Shown here piece after piece: positions 20,760 through 28,430 of a DNA stretch of 64,000 nucleotides (position 1 is its first letter; every line of letters starts with the position of its first letter). Under the pieces are notes generated by a model that was not told the origin of the DNA, ran no database searches, and saw only the letters and a program-made list of their open reading frames with translations. Position numbers and translations under genes: made by a program. The stretch comes from Prorocentrum cordatum (taxonomy: Eukaryota; Sar; Dinophyceae; Prorocentrales; Prorocentraceae). The stretch is from positions 82,501 to 146,500 of the forward strand of contig CAUYUJ010019286.1 of the NCBI GenBank assembly GCA_963575745.1. Reading direction: 5' to 3'.

Positions 20760-22249
20760 TGTGTGTGTGTTTGTGTGCAGTGCTCGGCCAGGCGTAGACG
20801 CGCGCGCTTCACTGCCTGCTCCCGACTTTCTACGCCCCGTCGCCGCGCGCATGTGGCCCGCCCCTTCTCGCTATCCCCCCCGGCGCGCCGCCCGTTGTCG
20901 CGCCCAGAGAGGCCTTACTCGCCGAGCTCGCGGCCGACGGCGGCGACCCCCTGCGCGCAGCCGACGCCGCGGCCCGCCGGGCGCTGGGCGGCGAGCGGGT
21001 GGAGGAGCTCCTGCGCGGCCTGGCGGAGGCGCAGGTGAGCTTCTTTTCTGTTCCTCCCCAGGGTAGCGCTCACTACCCAGGCCAAGCCCCCCCTCCCTGG
21101 GTAATGCCAACGATCGTGCTGGTGGGGGGGGGGCCTGGATCCCCCCACCACTACATGTTGTGGTGTATACATGCGATTGATGCGCCGGTAGCGCGGCCGC
21201 ACCCTGGCGGGTGCACGCCGCGGCCGCCCGTTACCATTACCCGCCCGTTCCCGGGTAACGACCGTCACCCTGGAAATAAAAAAGGGTCACCAGGAGGATG
21301 ACTGCGCCGTCTGCCTGCTGCCGGGCTGCGACGTGGCGACGCGCTGCGGCCACATCTTCCACCGGCGCTGCATCGAGGAGGTGGTCCTGCAGCTGGGGAG
21401 CGGGGGTCAGCGGAGGAACGGGTACCCACACCGCTACCCTTCCCTCTCTTTCCCTTTTTTTGTTGGGGGGGGGGGGTCCTGGGAGGCCTTCGTCGTCACC
21501 GCTGGATTCGCCTCGAGATCCCTGTCAGGACGCGCGCCCAGGAGAGGTCTGGGGAGTGGCGGCATGGGCACCTGTTGGGGTCCCCAGGCGCGGCCCCGTG
21601 CCCGCTCTGCCGCCAGGCGGTGAGGCAGAAGGAGCTCCTGGAGAAGCCCCCCGCGCTGGAGGAGACCGCGTCGGCCGCCCCTGCCGCCGCAGGCGCGGCG
21701 AAGGGCGCGAAGGTGCGCGCCGTGGTGCGGTTCCTGACCGAGCAGGTCGTGGGGAGGCGGGACGCGTACCTGCAGAGGCCGCACAAGGCGGTGGTCTTCT
21801 CGCAGTTCACGGGCCTGCTGGACCTTGCCCAGGCCGACCTGCAGCGCGCGGGCGTGCCCCTGGTGCGCCTCGACGGTTCCATGGGGCACGAGCAGCGTGT
21901 CCAGGCCCTGCAGGACTTCGCCCACCACGGCCACGTCCAGGTGTTCCTCTGCAGCCTCAGGGCCGCGGGCACTGGCCTGAACCTGACCGCGGCGGACCAC
22001 GTGATCCTCTTGGACCCGTGGTGGAACCCGTCCGTGGAAGACCAGGCCATCGATAGGGTGCACCGCTTGGGGCAGCAGCGGCCTGTCCGGGCCCTGCGCT
22101 TTGTCGCGGAACGTTCGGTGGAGGAGCGGATGTTGGATGTGCACCTTCAGAAGCGCCAGATCATGGAGGGCGCGCTGGCGAAGAAGACGCGCGCGGAGCT
22201 GCAAGGCATGCGCCTTCAGATGGTCGCGTCGCTCTTCGAGCCCCTCTGA
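12530..22249 (+). CDS. RAD5: RAD5/HLTF-like HIRAN-SNF2-RING helicase, multi-exon gene (5' end not found)
   Basis: Spliced exons give the exact RAD5/HLTF order: HIRAN domain, SNF2 ATPase N-half, RING finger inside the ATPase, helicase C. In yeast and animals such proteins are nuclear DNA translocases and ubiquitin ligases that polyubiquitinate PCNA and remodel stalled replication forks; HIRAN binds 3' DNA ends. Seen here: HIRAN (GTKVVGVQHYGG), Walker A ADDMGLGKT, DEAH-type LDEAHTVKNH, TGTPIQN, LRRTKD, RING cysteines and histidines, GTGLNL, and QAIDRVHRLGQ. Exons used: 12530-13255, 13455-14126, 14361-14453, 16392-about 16548, about 18490-18620, 20908-21034, 21294-21405 and 21588-22249. Several joins are phase-exact. 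The junctions of the 16548 and 18490-18620 exons are not resolved, and exons upstream of 12530 are likely. Introns hold families A, D, E, H, I, P and a LINE tail. Confidence 0.88.
13256..13454 (+). other. Intron carrying family A element (A6)
   Basis: GTAGCT donor at 13256 and GCAG acceptor ending 13454 join the two coding frames in phase 0. A second acceptor (GGCAG, 13473) is possible but gives the wrong phase. The family A hairpin fills 13300-13440: GGAGCTCCGCCCGGACATTT... against ...GATTCGCGCGGGCCTCC. Confidence 0.7.
13455..14126 (+). CDS. Helicase exon with ATPase motifs I-III
   Basis: Reads LPQVFFWTREG, then GGILADDMGLGKTVTVLALL (motif I), NLVVCPLSVLFNWVEQV (Ia), YDVVLTTYDTLR, LDEAHTVKNH (motif II, DEAH), and RRWCLTGTPIQNSIEDVYSL (III), ending RLEPFDRLDWFN. 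The last codon AAT lies in the CAATC target duplication of the next element. The insert between motif I and the upstream Q motif is short compared with HLTF. Confidence 0.88.
14123..14361 (+). mobile_element. TIR element inserted in the helicase reading frame; probable non-canonical intron
   Basis: CAATC is present at 14123-14127 and again at 14357-14361. Between them the sequence starts TCGGGATCC and ends GGATCCCGA, a perfect 9-bp TIR that continues imperfectly. An inner inverted repeat follows: GAGTTCGATCGGCTTTTGTT against CAGTTCGGTGCACCAGCGG then ATCGAACTC. Removing one CAATC plus the element joins ...LDWFN to RVIMRPLRFQDP in frame, as in HLTF-type proteins. The element has an in-frame stop (14235), so it must be spliced out or kill the gene. 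No GT...AG pair fits the join. Confidence 0.85.
14361..14453 (+). CDS. Helicase exon, end of SNF2 N-half
   Basis: Reads RVIMRPLRFQDPVGLERLQI then LLRTWCLRRTK. The LRRTK block is the conserved end of the SNF2 N-lobe. Phase 0 at both ends. Confidence 0.85.
14517..14680. mobile_element. Family I TIR element, copy 1
   Basis: Left AAAAGGTAACCGTACCTCTA, right GTAGCGGTATCGGTACCTTT, inverted to each other. The core CTCCTGGGAGGCCCTTGTCG then CACCGCGGGATTCGCC is shared with 19235-19355, 21406-21587 and 37028-37190. Confidence 0.85.
15150..15740 (-). pseudogene. LINE 3' tail remnant, antisense in the helicase intron
   Basis: The minus-strand frame 15723-15319 (134 codons) reads HEFKWIRGLWACTRCLT, GHKIHLSGTPDGVTLFCCMD and CGSVSEGVMLGGLARACKGA. 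The pattern H-x-I...LFCxxCG...L...C is the zinc-ribbon-like C-terminal segment that follows the RT in many dinoflagellate LINE proteins. Nothing of the RT or endonuclease is next to it, so it is a 5'-truncated copy. It lies antisense to the host gene and would be spliced out with the intron. Assignment is by motif only. Confidence 0.55.
15940..16050. mobile_element. Family A element (A7), right arm damaged
   Basis: CTCGGAGGTCCGCGCGGATT followed by TCTTGGATCGGCGCTGGG is intact. The right arm stops at GTCGATCCGGGAGGC. Confidence 0.8.
16178..16313. mobile_element. Family A element (A8)
   Basis: CTCGGAGGTCCGCGCGGATC then TCTCGCATCCGCGCTGG on the left, CCGACCCAGGCAGCCCGCGC then GGACCTCCAGG on the right, with the full inner palindrome. 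Confidence 0.85.
16392..16548 (+). CDS. Helicase exon, linker after N-half
   Basis: Reads DMRILDPASGAPRPLLLLPE then KRVEVARVPLDAADRRLYDR. PLLLLPEKRVEV...RRLYD matches the LPE(R/K)x(V)...E(R)xxY block between LRRTK and the RING domain in HLTF. The 3' end is uncertain; a GTCGAG donor near 16546 is one option. Confidence 0.8.
16680..16740. repeat. (CT)n(TA)n microsatellite
   Basis: CT repeat followed by TA/TATG repeat inside the helicase intron. The same CT-then-TA order recurs at 50945-51050. Confidence 0.9.
16784..16956. mobile_element. Family P TIR element, copy 1
   Basis: Left ACAGTGAACCCGCATAGTAA, right TTACTGTGCGGGTTGACTGT, inverted. The inside shares AAGGATGC, GGAGGGGCC and GGCCAGCGAAAGT-type motifs with an inverted relative at 23128-23290. 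Confidence 0.8.
17185..17315. repeat. GATTCGACGCG 12-bp minisatellite
   Basis: About ten units of GGATTCGACGC/GACTCGACGC. All frames are open and give DADSARIRRG-type peptides, which I treat as artefact. The rest of 16990-17185 and 17315-17640 is unassigned intron sequence. Confidence 0.8.
17700..17850. mobile_element. Family D element, half copy
   Basis: TCGGCGATGCATCGCCGACA near 17715 and GGCGATTGGGGGTCGACGCA near 17822 match the inner arms of family D in reverse orientation. Outer TIRs are not found. Confidence 0.55.
17945..18290 (-). CDS. Unrecognised minus-strand coding fragment
   Basis: The minus-strand frame from about 18287 reads GRTIKEGKSYIVTAEEQARS, then AFIEWTPARNWS, DAEQVSQLKQLWATLGGAAE and MATHAKTCREEEEDWGSARK. 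It looks like real protein, with charged residues at spaced positions and no repeat structure, but I recognise no family. It lies antisense in the helicase intron. Near-identical GTTCCCCCTAATGTTGCCCC (18300-18320) and CTCCCCCCTAACGTTGCCCA (18087-18106) bracket part of it. Most likely a fragment of a retroelement or captured gene. Confidence 0.35.
18490..18620 (+). CDS. Helicase exon before the RING finger
   Basis: Reads RTLPPESASELGEHFSQVLA then LLTRLRQLCCSPALLPEAAR. The VLALLTRLRQLCC block matches HLTF VLGLLLRLRQICC. Neither splice junction is settled: the frame is open upstream to about 18430, and a GTCCAC donor (18632) would fit the next exon's phase. Confidence 0.8.
18784..19230 (+). other. 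GC-rich open stretch in intron; possible extra exon
   Basis: A frame from 18784 includes EAPGATSAEHFRIRALAASD with strong G/C third positions, and sits between the 18490 exon and the 20908 exon. CCGCGGGG/CGTGTCCGCG duplications from 18980 on suggest repeat rather than exon. Left undecided. Confidence 0.25.
19235..19355. mobile_element. Family I element, copy 2 (left end lost)
   Basis: CTCGTCGTCACGGTTGGGTT, GTCAGAATGCTCCCCAGGAG and AGCAGCGGTGTTGGTACCTT are the core and right TIR of family I. Confidence 0.75.
19563..19957. mobile_element. Family D element interrupted by family Q
   Basis: Left TIR GGGGCAACGATCGGGGGGAT. The right TIR CCCCCCTATCGTTGCCC is displaced to 19938-19955 by a 177-bp insertion (19752-19928). 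Confidence 0.75.
19752..19928. mobile_element. Family Q TIR element inside family D
   Basis: CAGTCGGGGCG at the left and CGCCCCGACTG at the right form an 11-bp perfect TIR, flanked on both sides by TA. A TA duplication is what a Tc1/mariner-type cut-and-paste enzyme leaves. Non-coding. Confidence 0.7.
19964..20157. mobile_element. Family A, complete copy (A9) with 4-bp target duplication
   Basis: Most complete family A copy. It begins GGGAACAAACAGAGACATAA then ACATAAAAACTCGGAGGTCC and ends GGACCTCCAAGTTTTTATGT then TTATGCCACTTGTTGTTCCC. CTAT lies on both sides (19960-19963, 20158-20161). It sits at the right end of the family D/Q nest and inside the helicase intron. Confidence 0.85.
20160..20700. 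repeat. Two-unit duplication with half D and degenerate H
   Basis: CCTCGGCGGCGGGCGAGGGG followed by GGAAGTGCGAAGG occurs at 20227 and 20415 after similar CTCGGTCCCTC leaders. A half family D copy (20258-20345) separates them. Degenerate GGCCTTCTC/GAGAAG palindromes like family H follow to 20700. Confidence 0.65.
20715..20785. repeat. (GT)n microsatellite
   Basis: About 32 GT units with a few TATG interruptions, in the helicase intron. Confidence 0.95.
20908..21034 (+). CDS. Helicase exon upstream of RING
   Basis: Acceptor CGCCCAG, donor GCAG/GTGAGC. Reads EALLAELAADGGDPLRAADA then RRALGGERVEELLRGLAEAQ. It ends in phase 0. Confidence 0.85.
21035..21293 (+). other. Intron, canonical GT...AG
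   Basis: GTGAGC donor and CACCAG acceptor, joining phase 0 to phase 0. It contains palindromes CCAGGGTAGCG...CTACCCAGG and GCGGCCGCAC...GCGGCCGCCC but no other copy in the window. Confidence 0.85.
21294..21405 (+). CDS. Helicase exon, first half of RING finger
   Basis: Reads EDDCAVCLLPGCDVATRCGH then IFHRRCIEEVVLQLGSG: Cys pairs and the C-G-H-x2-H-x2-C core of a C3HC4 RING. Confidence 0.9.
21406..21587 (+). mobile_element. Family I element forming a whole intron (copy 3)
   Basis: The intron is 182 bp from GTCAGC to CCCCAG and splits the RING finger in phase 1 (G/GC = Gly). It is a family I copy almost from end to end: GGGTACCCACACCGCTACCC on the left, GTGGCGGCATGGGCACC on the right, core CCTGGGAGGCCTTCGTCGTC then ACCGCTGGATTCGCCTCG. 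The same core occurs at three other places outside this junction. Confidence 0.88.
21588..22249 (+). CDS. Helicase terminal exon: RING end and helicase C
   Basis: Completes the RING with APCPLCRQAV. Then KAVVFSQFTGLLDL (motif IV), VRLDGSMGHEQR, FLCSLRAAGTGLNLTAAD (V) and DQAIDRVHRLGQQRPVRALR (VI). Stop TGA at 22247-22249. No intron in this last 660 bp. A GGA tract begins about 50 bp downstream. Confidence 0.92.
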
Positions 22250-22299
22250 CCCAGGCCCCAGATCAGGCATTGCCACTTTTGTTTTTGCAGGTGGAGGAT

Positions 22300-22535
22300 A
22301 GATGGGGAGGGGAGGGGAGGAAGATAACAGGAGGAGGACAAGGAGGATGAGGAGGAGGAGCAGGAGGAGGAGGAGGAGGAGGAGGTGGATGAGGAGGAGG
22401 CGGAGGAGGACGAGGAGAAGAGGTGAAGGAGGAGCAGGAGGAGGACGAGGAGGAGGAGGAGGAGGAGGAGGAGGAGGAGGAGGAGGAGGAGGAGGAGGAG
22501 GAGGGAGGAGCAGGAGGAGGGACACGAACAGGGTC
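22300..22535. repeat. GGA tract 1 downstream of helicase
   Basis: Polypurine GGA/GAGGAC repeat starting about 50 bp after the stop codon. Confidence 0.95.
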
Positions 22536-22599
22536 CAGGCCCGCTTAGCATTCCACCCGTCTGCCAAGATCACCAGGACGGAAGTAGAAAAGGAGTAGT

Positions 22600-22985
22600 T
22601 ACAGGAGGAGGGAGGGAGGAGGAGGGTAGGAGGAGGAGGAGGAGGAGGAGGAGGAGGAGGAGAAGGAGACGAGGAGGAGGAGGAAGGGAGGAGGAGGAGG
22701 AGGAGGAGGAGGAGGAGAGGAAGAGGAGGATAGGAGGAGGAGGAGTAGAGGAGGAGGAGGAGGAGGAGGAGGAGGAGGAGGAGGAGGAGGAGGAGGAGGA
22801 GGAGGAGGAGGAGGAGGGAGGAGAAGGGGAGGAGGAGGAGGCGAAGGAGGAGGAGGAGGAGGAGGAGGAGGGAGGAGGAGGAGGACGAAGAGGTGGAGGA
22901 GGACGAGGAGGAGGGAGGAGGAGGAGGAGGAGGAGGAGGAGGAGGAGGAGGAGGGAGGAGGAGGGAGGAGGAGGGAGGAGGGGGA
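22600..22985. repeat. GGA tract 2
   Basis: Second polypurine tract, about 385 bp, separated by about 65 bp of mixed sequence. Confidence 0.95.
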
Positions 22986-23127
22986 ATATTTCAGCGGGAC
23001 GAAGATTTACGACCGCGGTGGGAATCCCCTCTCGGCGGTGGAGCCGCACGGCCGATGGCTGGCGGCGATATGGAGCCGAAGGTGGCCACCCCCACTGTAG
23101 CGACCCGGACGGCCGATCGGTAACGAT

Positions 23128-23290
23128 GGTACAGTCAACCCGCATGGTGAGGATGGGTAGCCTTCCCAAGGGTACCCTTGCATCCTTGCCTCCTCGGCCC
23201 CTCCTTGGCCACTTTCGTTGGCGCGCCCCGCTCGAAACGCTTCGAACTGAGCGTCCAGGGCCCTTGCATACTTATCGCGCATCCTTCTGA
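23128..23290. mobile_element. Family P relative, inverted
   Basis: ACAGTCAACCCGCATGGTGA matches the TIR of the 16784 copy. CCTTGCATCCTTGCC, GGCCACTTTCGTTGG and CGCTCGAAACG match its inside on the other strand. The far TIR is degraded. Confidence 0.65.
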
Positions 23291-23519
23291 TACGAGCTGG
23301 CTGTGTGGCTTGCTCGAGTGTGACGTCGACTGGGTCGTCGAGTCAGGGGCTAGGCTGCACGACGGAATGCCAGCTCCGGCAGTGGGTGGGCTTCGTGTGA
23401 GGACGAAGTCTCAGGCTGCTCGCTGCATTCGTTATGTTGAGAGTTTCACCGTCCCTGTGACCACTGGCCATTCCGTTTTTTTTTTTTTTTTTTACGAGGA
23501 GGGGGAGGAGGAGCATAAT

Positions 23520-24125
23520 GAGGACCACTATCATCATCACCACCATCATTGTCATCCTCAGCATCATCATCATCACCACCATCATCACCATCATCACCAT
23601 CATCACCACCGTCATCATCATTGTCATTCTCGTTCTCGTTATCATTACCACCATCGCCATTATCAGTATCGTCGTCGTCGTCATCCTCATCATCATCAGC
23701 AGCATCATCATCATTGTCGTCATCATCATCATCATCACGATCGTCAACGTTGTCGCCGCCGTCGTCACCTCATCATTGTTCGTATTGCTGTTAGCACCGC
23801 CATGATTATTAACATCATCATCATCTCCATCGTCAGAGTCAGCATCATCAATCATCACTACCATCACTATCGTTCTCATCGTTGGCGTCTTCGTCTTCGT
23901 CGTCATCATCGCCATCACCATGATCATCATCATCATCATCATAATCATCATCATCATCATCATCATCTTCATCATCTTCATCATCATAATAATAAACAGC
24001 ACCATCATCATCAACACCACCATCATTTTCATGATCACCATCATCAGCAGCATCATCAGCATCACCATCAGCAGCAGCATCAGCATCGTCATCACCCTCG
24101 CAATCGCCATCATCATCATCATCAG

Positions 24126-24179
<54 letters not shown>

Positions 24180-24235
24180 TATCATTATCATTATCATTAT
24201 CATTATCATCATCAGCACCATCATCATCAACAACA
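23520..24235. repeat. (CAT/ATC)n trinucleotide region
   Basis: About 700 bp of CAT/CAC/ATC triplets with interruptions, purest at 24110-24230. It opens long poly-His, poly-Ile and poly-Met frames that I do not annotate as genes. A 15-base T run precedes it at 23478. The sequence 24240-24795 after it is CT-rich with no gene. Confidence 0.95.
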
Positions 24236-24794
24236 ACCTGGCGATGGTGCTCCGTTGCAGCGGGGCTCCTGACACAACATCACATCGGCATCGTGTACGG
24301 GCGTGCCGGGAAGCGTGGCGGAGGGGCGGCCGAGCGATCGGAGGACGAGGAGGGCTTGTTCTCACCAGGCCCAAAGCCGCGTGCCAGCGGCGGTTCTCTT
24401 GGTGGTGCCTGCCGGCAGTAGGTCGGGCTCGCCAGAAGGGAGCATGCTGGCCTCGTGTCGAGCGGTGTTCCTTCTTGCTCCCTCGGTCCTCCCTCACTCC
24501 TCTTTTCGCTCTTGCCTCGTGCCTCCTCCCTGCCCTAACCCACCACGCCCTGCCCACCCTGCCCACTCCTCCCTCCGCCCTCCACCTTTCCCCCCCACCC
24601 TCTGGCCTCCCTCCTCCTCTCTCCCCCAGTCCTCTTTCTCCTCTCCCTCCCCCGTCCCTTCACCTTCCTCCGCCGAGTCCCTCGTTCATCCTCCTTTCTC
24701 CGTGGTGCCTCTTGCCTCCTCCCCTTCCCTCTGCTCTATCATGTGTCGTCAGTGTCTTCCTGACCATCACGCGCTCCTCCAGTCTTCATTTCTT

Positions 24795-25870
24795 ATAGAT
24801 AGTTCCTCCCTGTCGCGCCCCGAGGCTGGTCGAATGGGCGGGCTGGGCTTTTCTCTTGAGGCTTCCTTACCATTTACGACCATGACGCTAAACAATTGAC
24901 AGACAAGAGTTTCAGAAACGGAGGGGCGGGTCGTTTTCAAAATGTGGTTCTCGCGTTAGCATCGCGCACATGCGCCGTCAAAGGTTGCAAGTTTCTCACG
25001 GAGCGACGCCGGTTGGTTTCAAAATGTGGCTCTTGCCTTAGTCCTACACACATTCGTCTTAGAAGTGTGCAAGAGCTTCACGGATGGAGGACAGGTGGTT
25101 TTCAAGATGTGGTTCTCGCTCCAGCGCTGCGCACACTCCTTTCAAAAGTTGCAAGGGTTTCACGAATGTGGGGCGGGTGGTTTTCAACATTTGGCGCTCG
25201 CCTTCGCCTCGCGGACATTCGTCTTAAAAGCTTGCAAGCGTTTCACGACGTGAGGGCGGTCCGTTTTCAACCTGTGGCTCTCGCTTCAGCGCCGCGTGCA
25301 TTGGTCTCAGAAGCTCGCAAGAGCTTCACGGATGGAGGGCGTTGTTTTTTCAAAATGAGATTCTCGCTTCAGCGCCGCGCACATTCGTTAAAAAATTCGC
25401 AAGAGTTTTGCGGAATGAGGGCTGTTCCTTTTCAAAGTTTGGCGCTCGTCTTAGCGCTGGCAGCATTTGTCGTAGAAGTTTGCAAGAGCTTTATGGATTG
25501 AGGTCGGTCCCTTTCAAAATGTGGCATTCGCTTTGTCGCCGCGCACATTCATATTAGAATTCTGCAAGAGTCTCATTGATTCTCATGGATTGCGTACCAG
25601 AAATGGTGTCTTGGACCTGCTCATGACTGTCAGGGCGCAACAGTTATGGTGATACGCCGTGTTGTTCAGAATCGCGAAGACTTCACACACAGGCAAACCA
25701 GTGGCGTTGAATTTCTGAACATGTTGTTATGGCACGCTTCGGGATTTTCGCACGGCTGTCCCCCAACGGGGCAATTCTTTCAGCTGAACCCCTGTAGGGG
25801 CCTATGACGAGGGAGTTTGGAAGGAGGGTGAATTCCAACATGGTTGATGAGTCTTGGGTTTACACTGGTC
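24795..25870. repeat. Compound repeat copy 1 (lead, Sat83 array, tail)
   Basis: Lead 24800-24897 (CTGTCGCGCCCCGAGGCTGG). Array 24905-25570: eight units of about 83 bp around GTTTTCAAAATGTGGTTCTC, GCGCGCACATTCGT and GCAAGAGCTTCACGGAT. Tail 25575-25870 with GGCACGCTTCGGGATTTTCG, then terminal CTGTAGGGGCCTATGACGAG and GGTTTACACTGGTCCTCC running into a TCC tract. Weak open frames follow the 83-bp unit but shift within the array. Confidence 0.9.
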
Positions 25871-25984
25871 CTCCTCCTCCTCCTCCTTCGCCTGATTAAC
25901 CTGTTGATCCTCGCTCCCCCCCTGTTCCTCACCTTTTTTGCTGCCCTTCCCCTTCGCATGCTCGTCATCCACGTCCTCCATCCC

Positions 25985-26925
25985 TTCTTTTTATCGATAA
26001 CTCTTCCCCGTCGCACCCCGAGGCTGGTCGAAAGGGTGGGCCCGGCGTTTCCCTGGACACTTCCTCTCCGCTCGTGAAGCTTAGAATGTGTAGCGGATTG
26101 AGGTCGGGCCGTTTTCAAAATGTGGTTCTCGCCCCTAGCGTCGCGCACATTTATGTGAACAAGTTCAAAGAGCTTTACGGGTGGACGGCTGCCTGTTTTC
26201 AGAACGTGGCTCTCGCTTTGGTGCCGCGCAGAGCTCACTTGAACAAATTGTAAAAGCTTCGCGCATGGATGGCGATTCCTTTTCAAAAAGTAGTTCTCGC
26301 CTCAGCGCCGCGCACATTCGTTGGAAACAAGCAAGAACTTCACGGGTGCAGGGCGTCCCTTTTTCAAGCTCTTACCTTATCGCCGTGCGTATTCGCTTAA
26401 CAACAGTATCAAGATATTGACCGATGAAGGGCGGCCCGTTTTCAAAGTGTGGCCCTCGCTTTGGCGACGTGTACTTCCGTTAGAAGAAATAGCAAAAGCT
26501 TCACGGATGGAGGACGGTCCCTTGTCAAAGAGTGGCTCTCGCCTGAGCGCCGTTCACATTCGCTTTAAGAGTTTGCCATGGTTTCACAGATTTTGATGGT
26601 TAACGTCCCAGAGATCATGTTTTGGCATGGTGCCGGAATTCCCGGGCGCAACAGTCACGTTGATGCGCGGTGCTGAAGTCCCAGGAATGGTGTTCTGGCG
26701 GGGTTCAGGATCGCCAAGAGGCGATAGTAACGGTGACTCGCCGCGTTGATGTCCCAGGAATGGCGTTCTGGCACAATTCTGGATTTTCAACCCGTTGTTT
26801 TTCCAACAGGGTACTTCCGTTAGTGACAATAATCCGTGTAGGGGAGGGGCTATGAACAGGGAATTTGGAGGGATGATTTATTGCAGTATTGTTGATAAGT
26901 CTTGATTTTGCACTGGTCCACCTCC
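25985..26925. repeat. Compound repeat copy 2, in tandem with copy 1
   Basis: Lead 26003-26080 (CCCGTCGCACCCCGAGGCTG). Six Sat83 units 26085-26590. Tail 26595-26880 with two or three units of CCAGGAATGGTGTTCTGGCG type. End motif GTGTAGGGGAGGGGCTATGA and TTTTGCACTGGTCCACC, again into a TCC tract. Period from copy 1 to copy 2 is about 1.2 kb. Confidence 0.9.
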
Positions 26926-27075
26926 TCCTCCGCTTCCTCCTCCTCCTCAGCCCCGCCCCTCTCCTCGTCCTCATCCTCTCCCTCCGCCTGCGCACCCATT
27001 TTCCCCCCTCCTCCGCGCCCTCCTCCATCTCCTCCTCCTCCTCCTCCTCCTCCTCCTCCTCCCTCCTCCCCGCCG
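26925..27075. repeat. TCC tract
   Basis: TCC-rich, ends copy 2 of the compound repeat. 27090-27360 is unassigned. Confidence 0.9.
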
Positions 27076-27364
27076 CTCACAAGCGAGCGAACCCCCTCTT
27101 TGGGCACACCTGCTTGCCATGGGTCCGAGTCGGTGAGAGGCGCAGCTTACTGCGTGAGTTCTGGTTGCGCACTGCCTCGTGCGGTGTTTCTGCGTCTGTC
27201 CGCCGTTGTGCGGCGCTGATGGGCGATCGTTGGTCTGCCGAGAAGCTGGAAGCGCGCCGCCTCCGAGCGGTGAAGTATGGTTATTGCTGGCCTCGTCATA
27301 ACCCTGGCTGGTCTTGACTGCGCGTTGCCACCAGCATCAAGGACGACGCGGCCAGGGTGGTGCG

Positions 27365-27580
27365 TTCATGGAGGTCCACGCCGAGCACAACCTGCTGGCC
27401 GACGGCCCGCCGCACCGCGCAGCGCGGGAAGCCACCCGGGCATGCCGCTCGCTGCTTAGTCAGGACGCCCACGACAAGGCCCAGAGCCTGCACAAAAGCG
27501 CCAACGCTGCCAAACACGAGATCGGCAGGAAAGGCCAATGGCGCCATGGTGCGTGGGTCCGACCCGCTGTTTGTCTCTGA
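27365..27580 (+). CDS. Unrecognised coding segment
   Basis: A frame with ATG at about 27368 reads MEVHAEHNLLADGPPHRAAR, then EATRACRSLLSQDAHDKAQS and LHKSANAAKHEIGRKGQWRH, ending at TGA 27580. Third codon positions are strongly G/C while other frames are not, so coding is likely. No domain is recognised. It may be the first exon or a frame-shifted upstream part of the segment at 27840-28430. Confidence 0.4.
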   Translation, partial: FMEVHAEHNLLADGPPHRAAREATRACRSLLSQDAHDKAQSLHKSANAAKHEIGRKGQWRHGAWVRPAVCL

Positions 27581-27839
27581 CCTGTGGGCGGCTGCGCGGC
27601 CTTCCCCAGCCTCGAGTAGGGCGCCCCCTGCCGCGCGGCAGGCCTTCTCGTCGGTGGCTGAGGGCAGGCCCGCTACGCAGTCCTGCACTGACCTGCGCAA
27701 GGAAACAGCCGAGTTCACCCCCATCTCGTATGTCGCACCGTCCTCCTCCTGCATGGCGGTCTCGGCGCTGGAGTCTCAGCGATACGCCTTGCCCCTCATC
27801 ATCGCTCAAAACGCAACGATCGCCCAACTCCGTGGTGAG

Positions 27840-28430
27840 ATGGATGTGCGTGCTTCCTCTGTCGCACGGGTCCCCGCCACGAGCGGCGCCAGTGGTGGGC
27901 GCTCCGATGCTGTGGACCCGTTCGGCTACTGCGACCAGGCGATCAAAGAGGTGAAGGGTTGGGTGCTCACGTCAGTGCGCACGTTGGTGGGCGAGAGCAT
28001 GGATATGATGAGCAAGGCTACGCGTGACGCTGTGGTGGCTTCGTCGGCGGCGTGTCTCACTAAGCTGGAAGAGATCAGATCGCAGACTGCATCACCGATG
28101 CCGCCAGCTTCGCCGTCACCTGTGAGTGGGATTGTCTCACCGCTGCCACCTTCCTCGCCCGCTCCTGGCAGTGTCGACTTGTTCGAGGCCACGGTTCGCC
28201 AGATTGCGTCTTCTACCCCTCATCTTGACGTGTGTGCGCAGGTCCTTCGCGAACTTGTGGGCGAGCTCTCTTTTCGCGCAGCCTGCCTTCGTTTTCTTGT
28301 GCGAGATCTTGACGATGAGGCTGATGGACCGTCTGATGAAGAGTGCGAGGCGTGTGGAGGAGTGACATGTATGCAACCGAGTCGGTTCACCTGCCAGTGC
28401 AACGGGCCCGAGACGAAACGGACCCAACAG
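27840..28430 (+). CDS. Unrecognised coding segment, helical middle and Cys-rich end
   Basis: The frame, open from 27357, reads best from about 27840: GYCDQAIKEVKGWVLTSVRT, LVGESMDMMSKATRDAVVAS, CLTKLEEIRSQT, a Pro/Ser-rich linker, then VDLFEATVRQIASSTPHLDV and LRFLVRDLDDEADGPSDEEC. It ends near CEACGGVTCM...CQC, a possible metal-binding knot. A helical region, a Pro/Ser linker and a Cys cluster would suit a retroelement ORF1/gag-like protein, but this is inference. The last part overlaps another open frame from 28367. Confidence 0.4.

Noticed and set aside
23178-24566. Long open frames (poly-His on +, poly-Met on -) across the CAT repeat
   Set aside because: Peptides follow the triplet repeat exactly and start or end in unrelated sequence.
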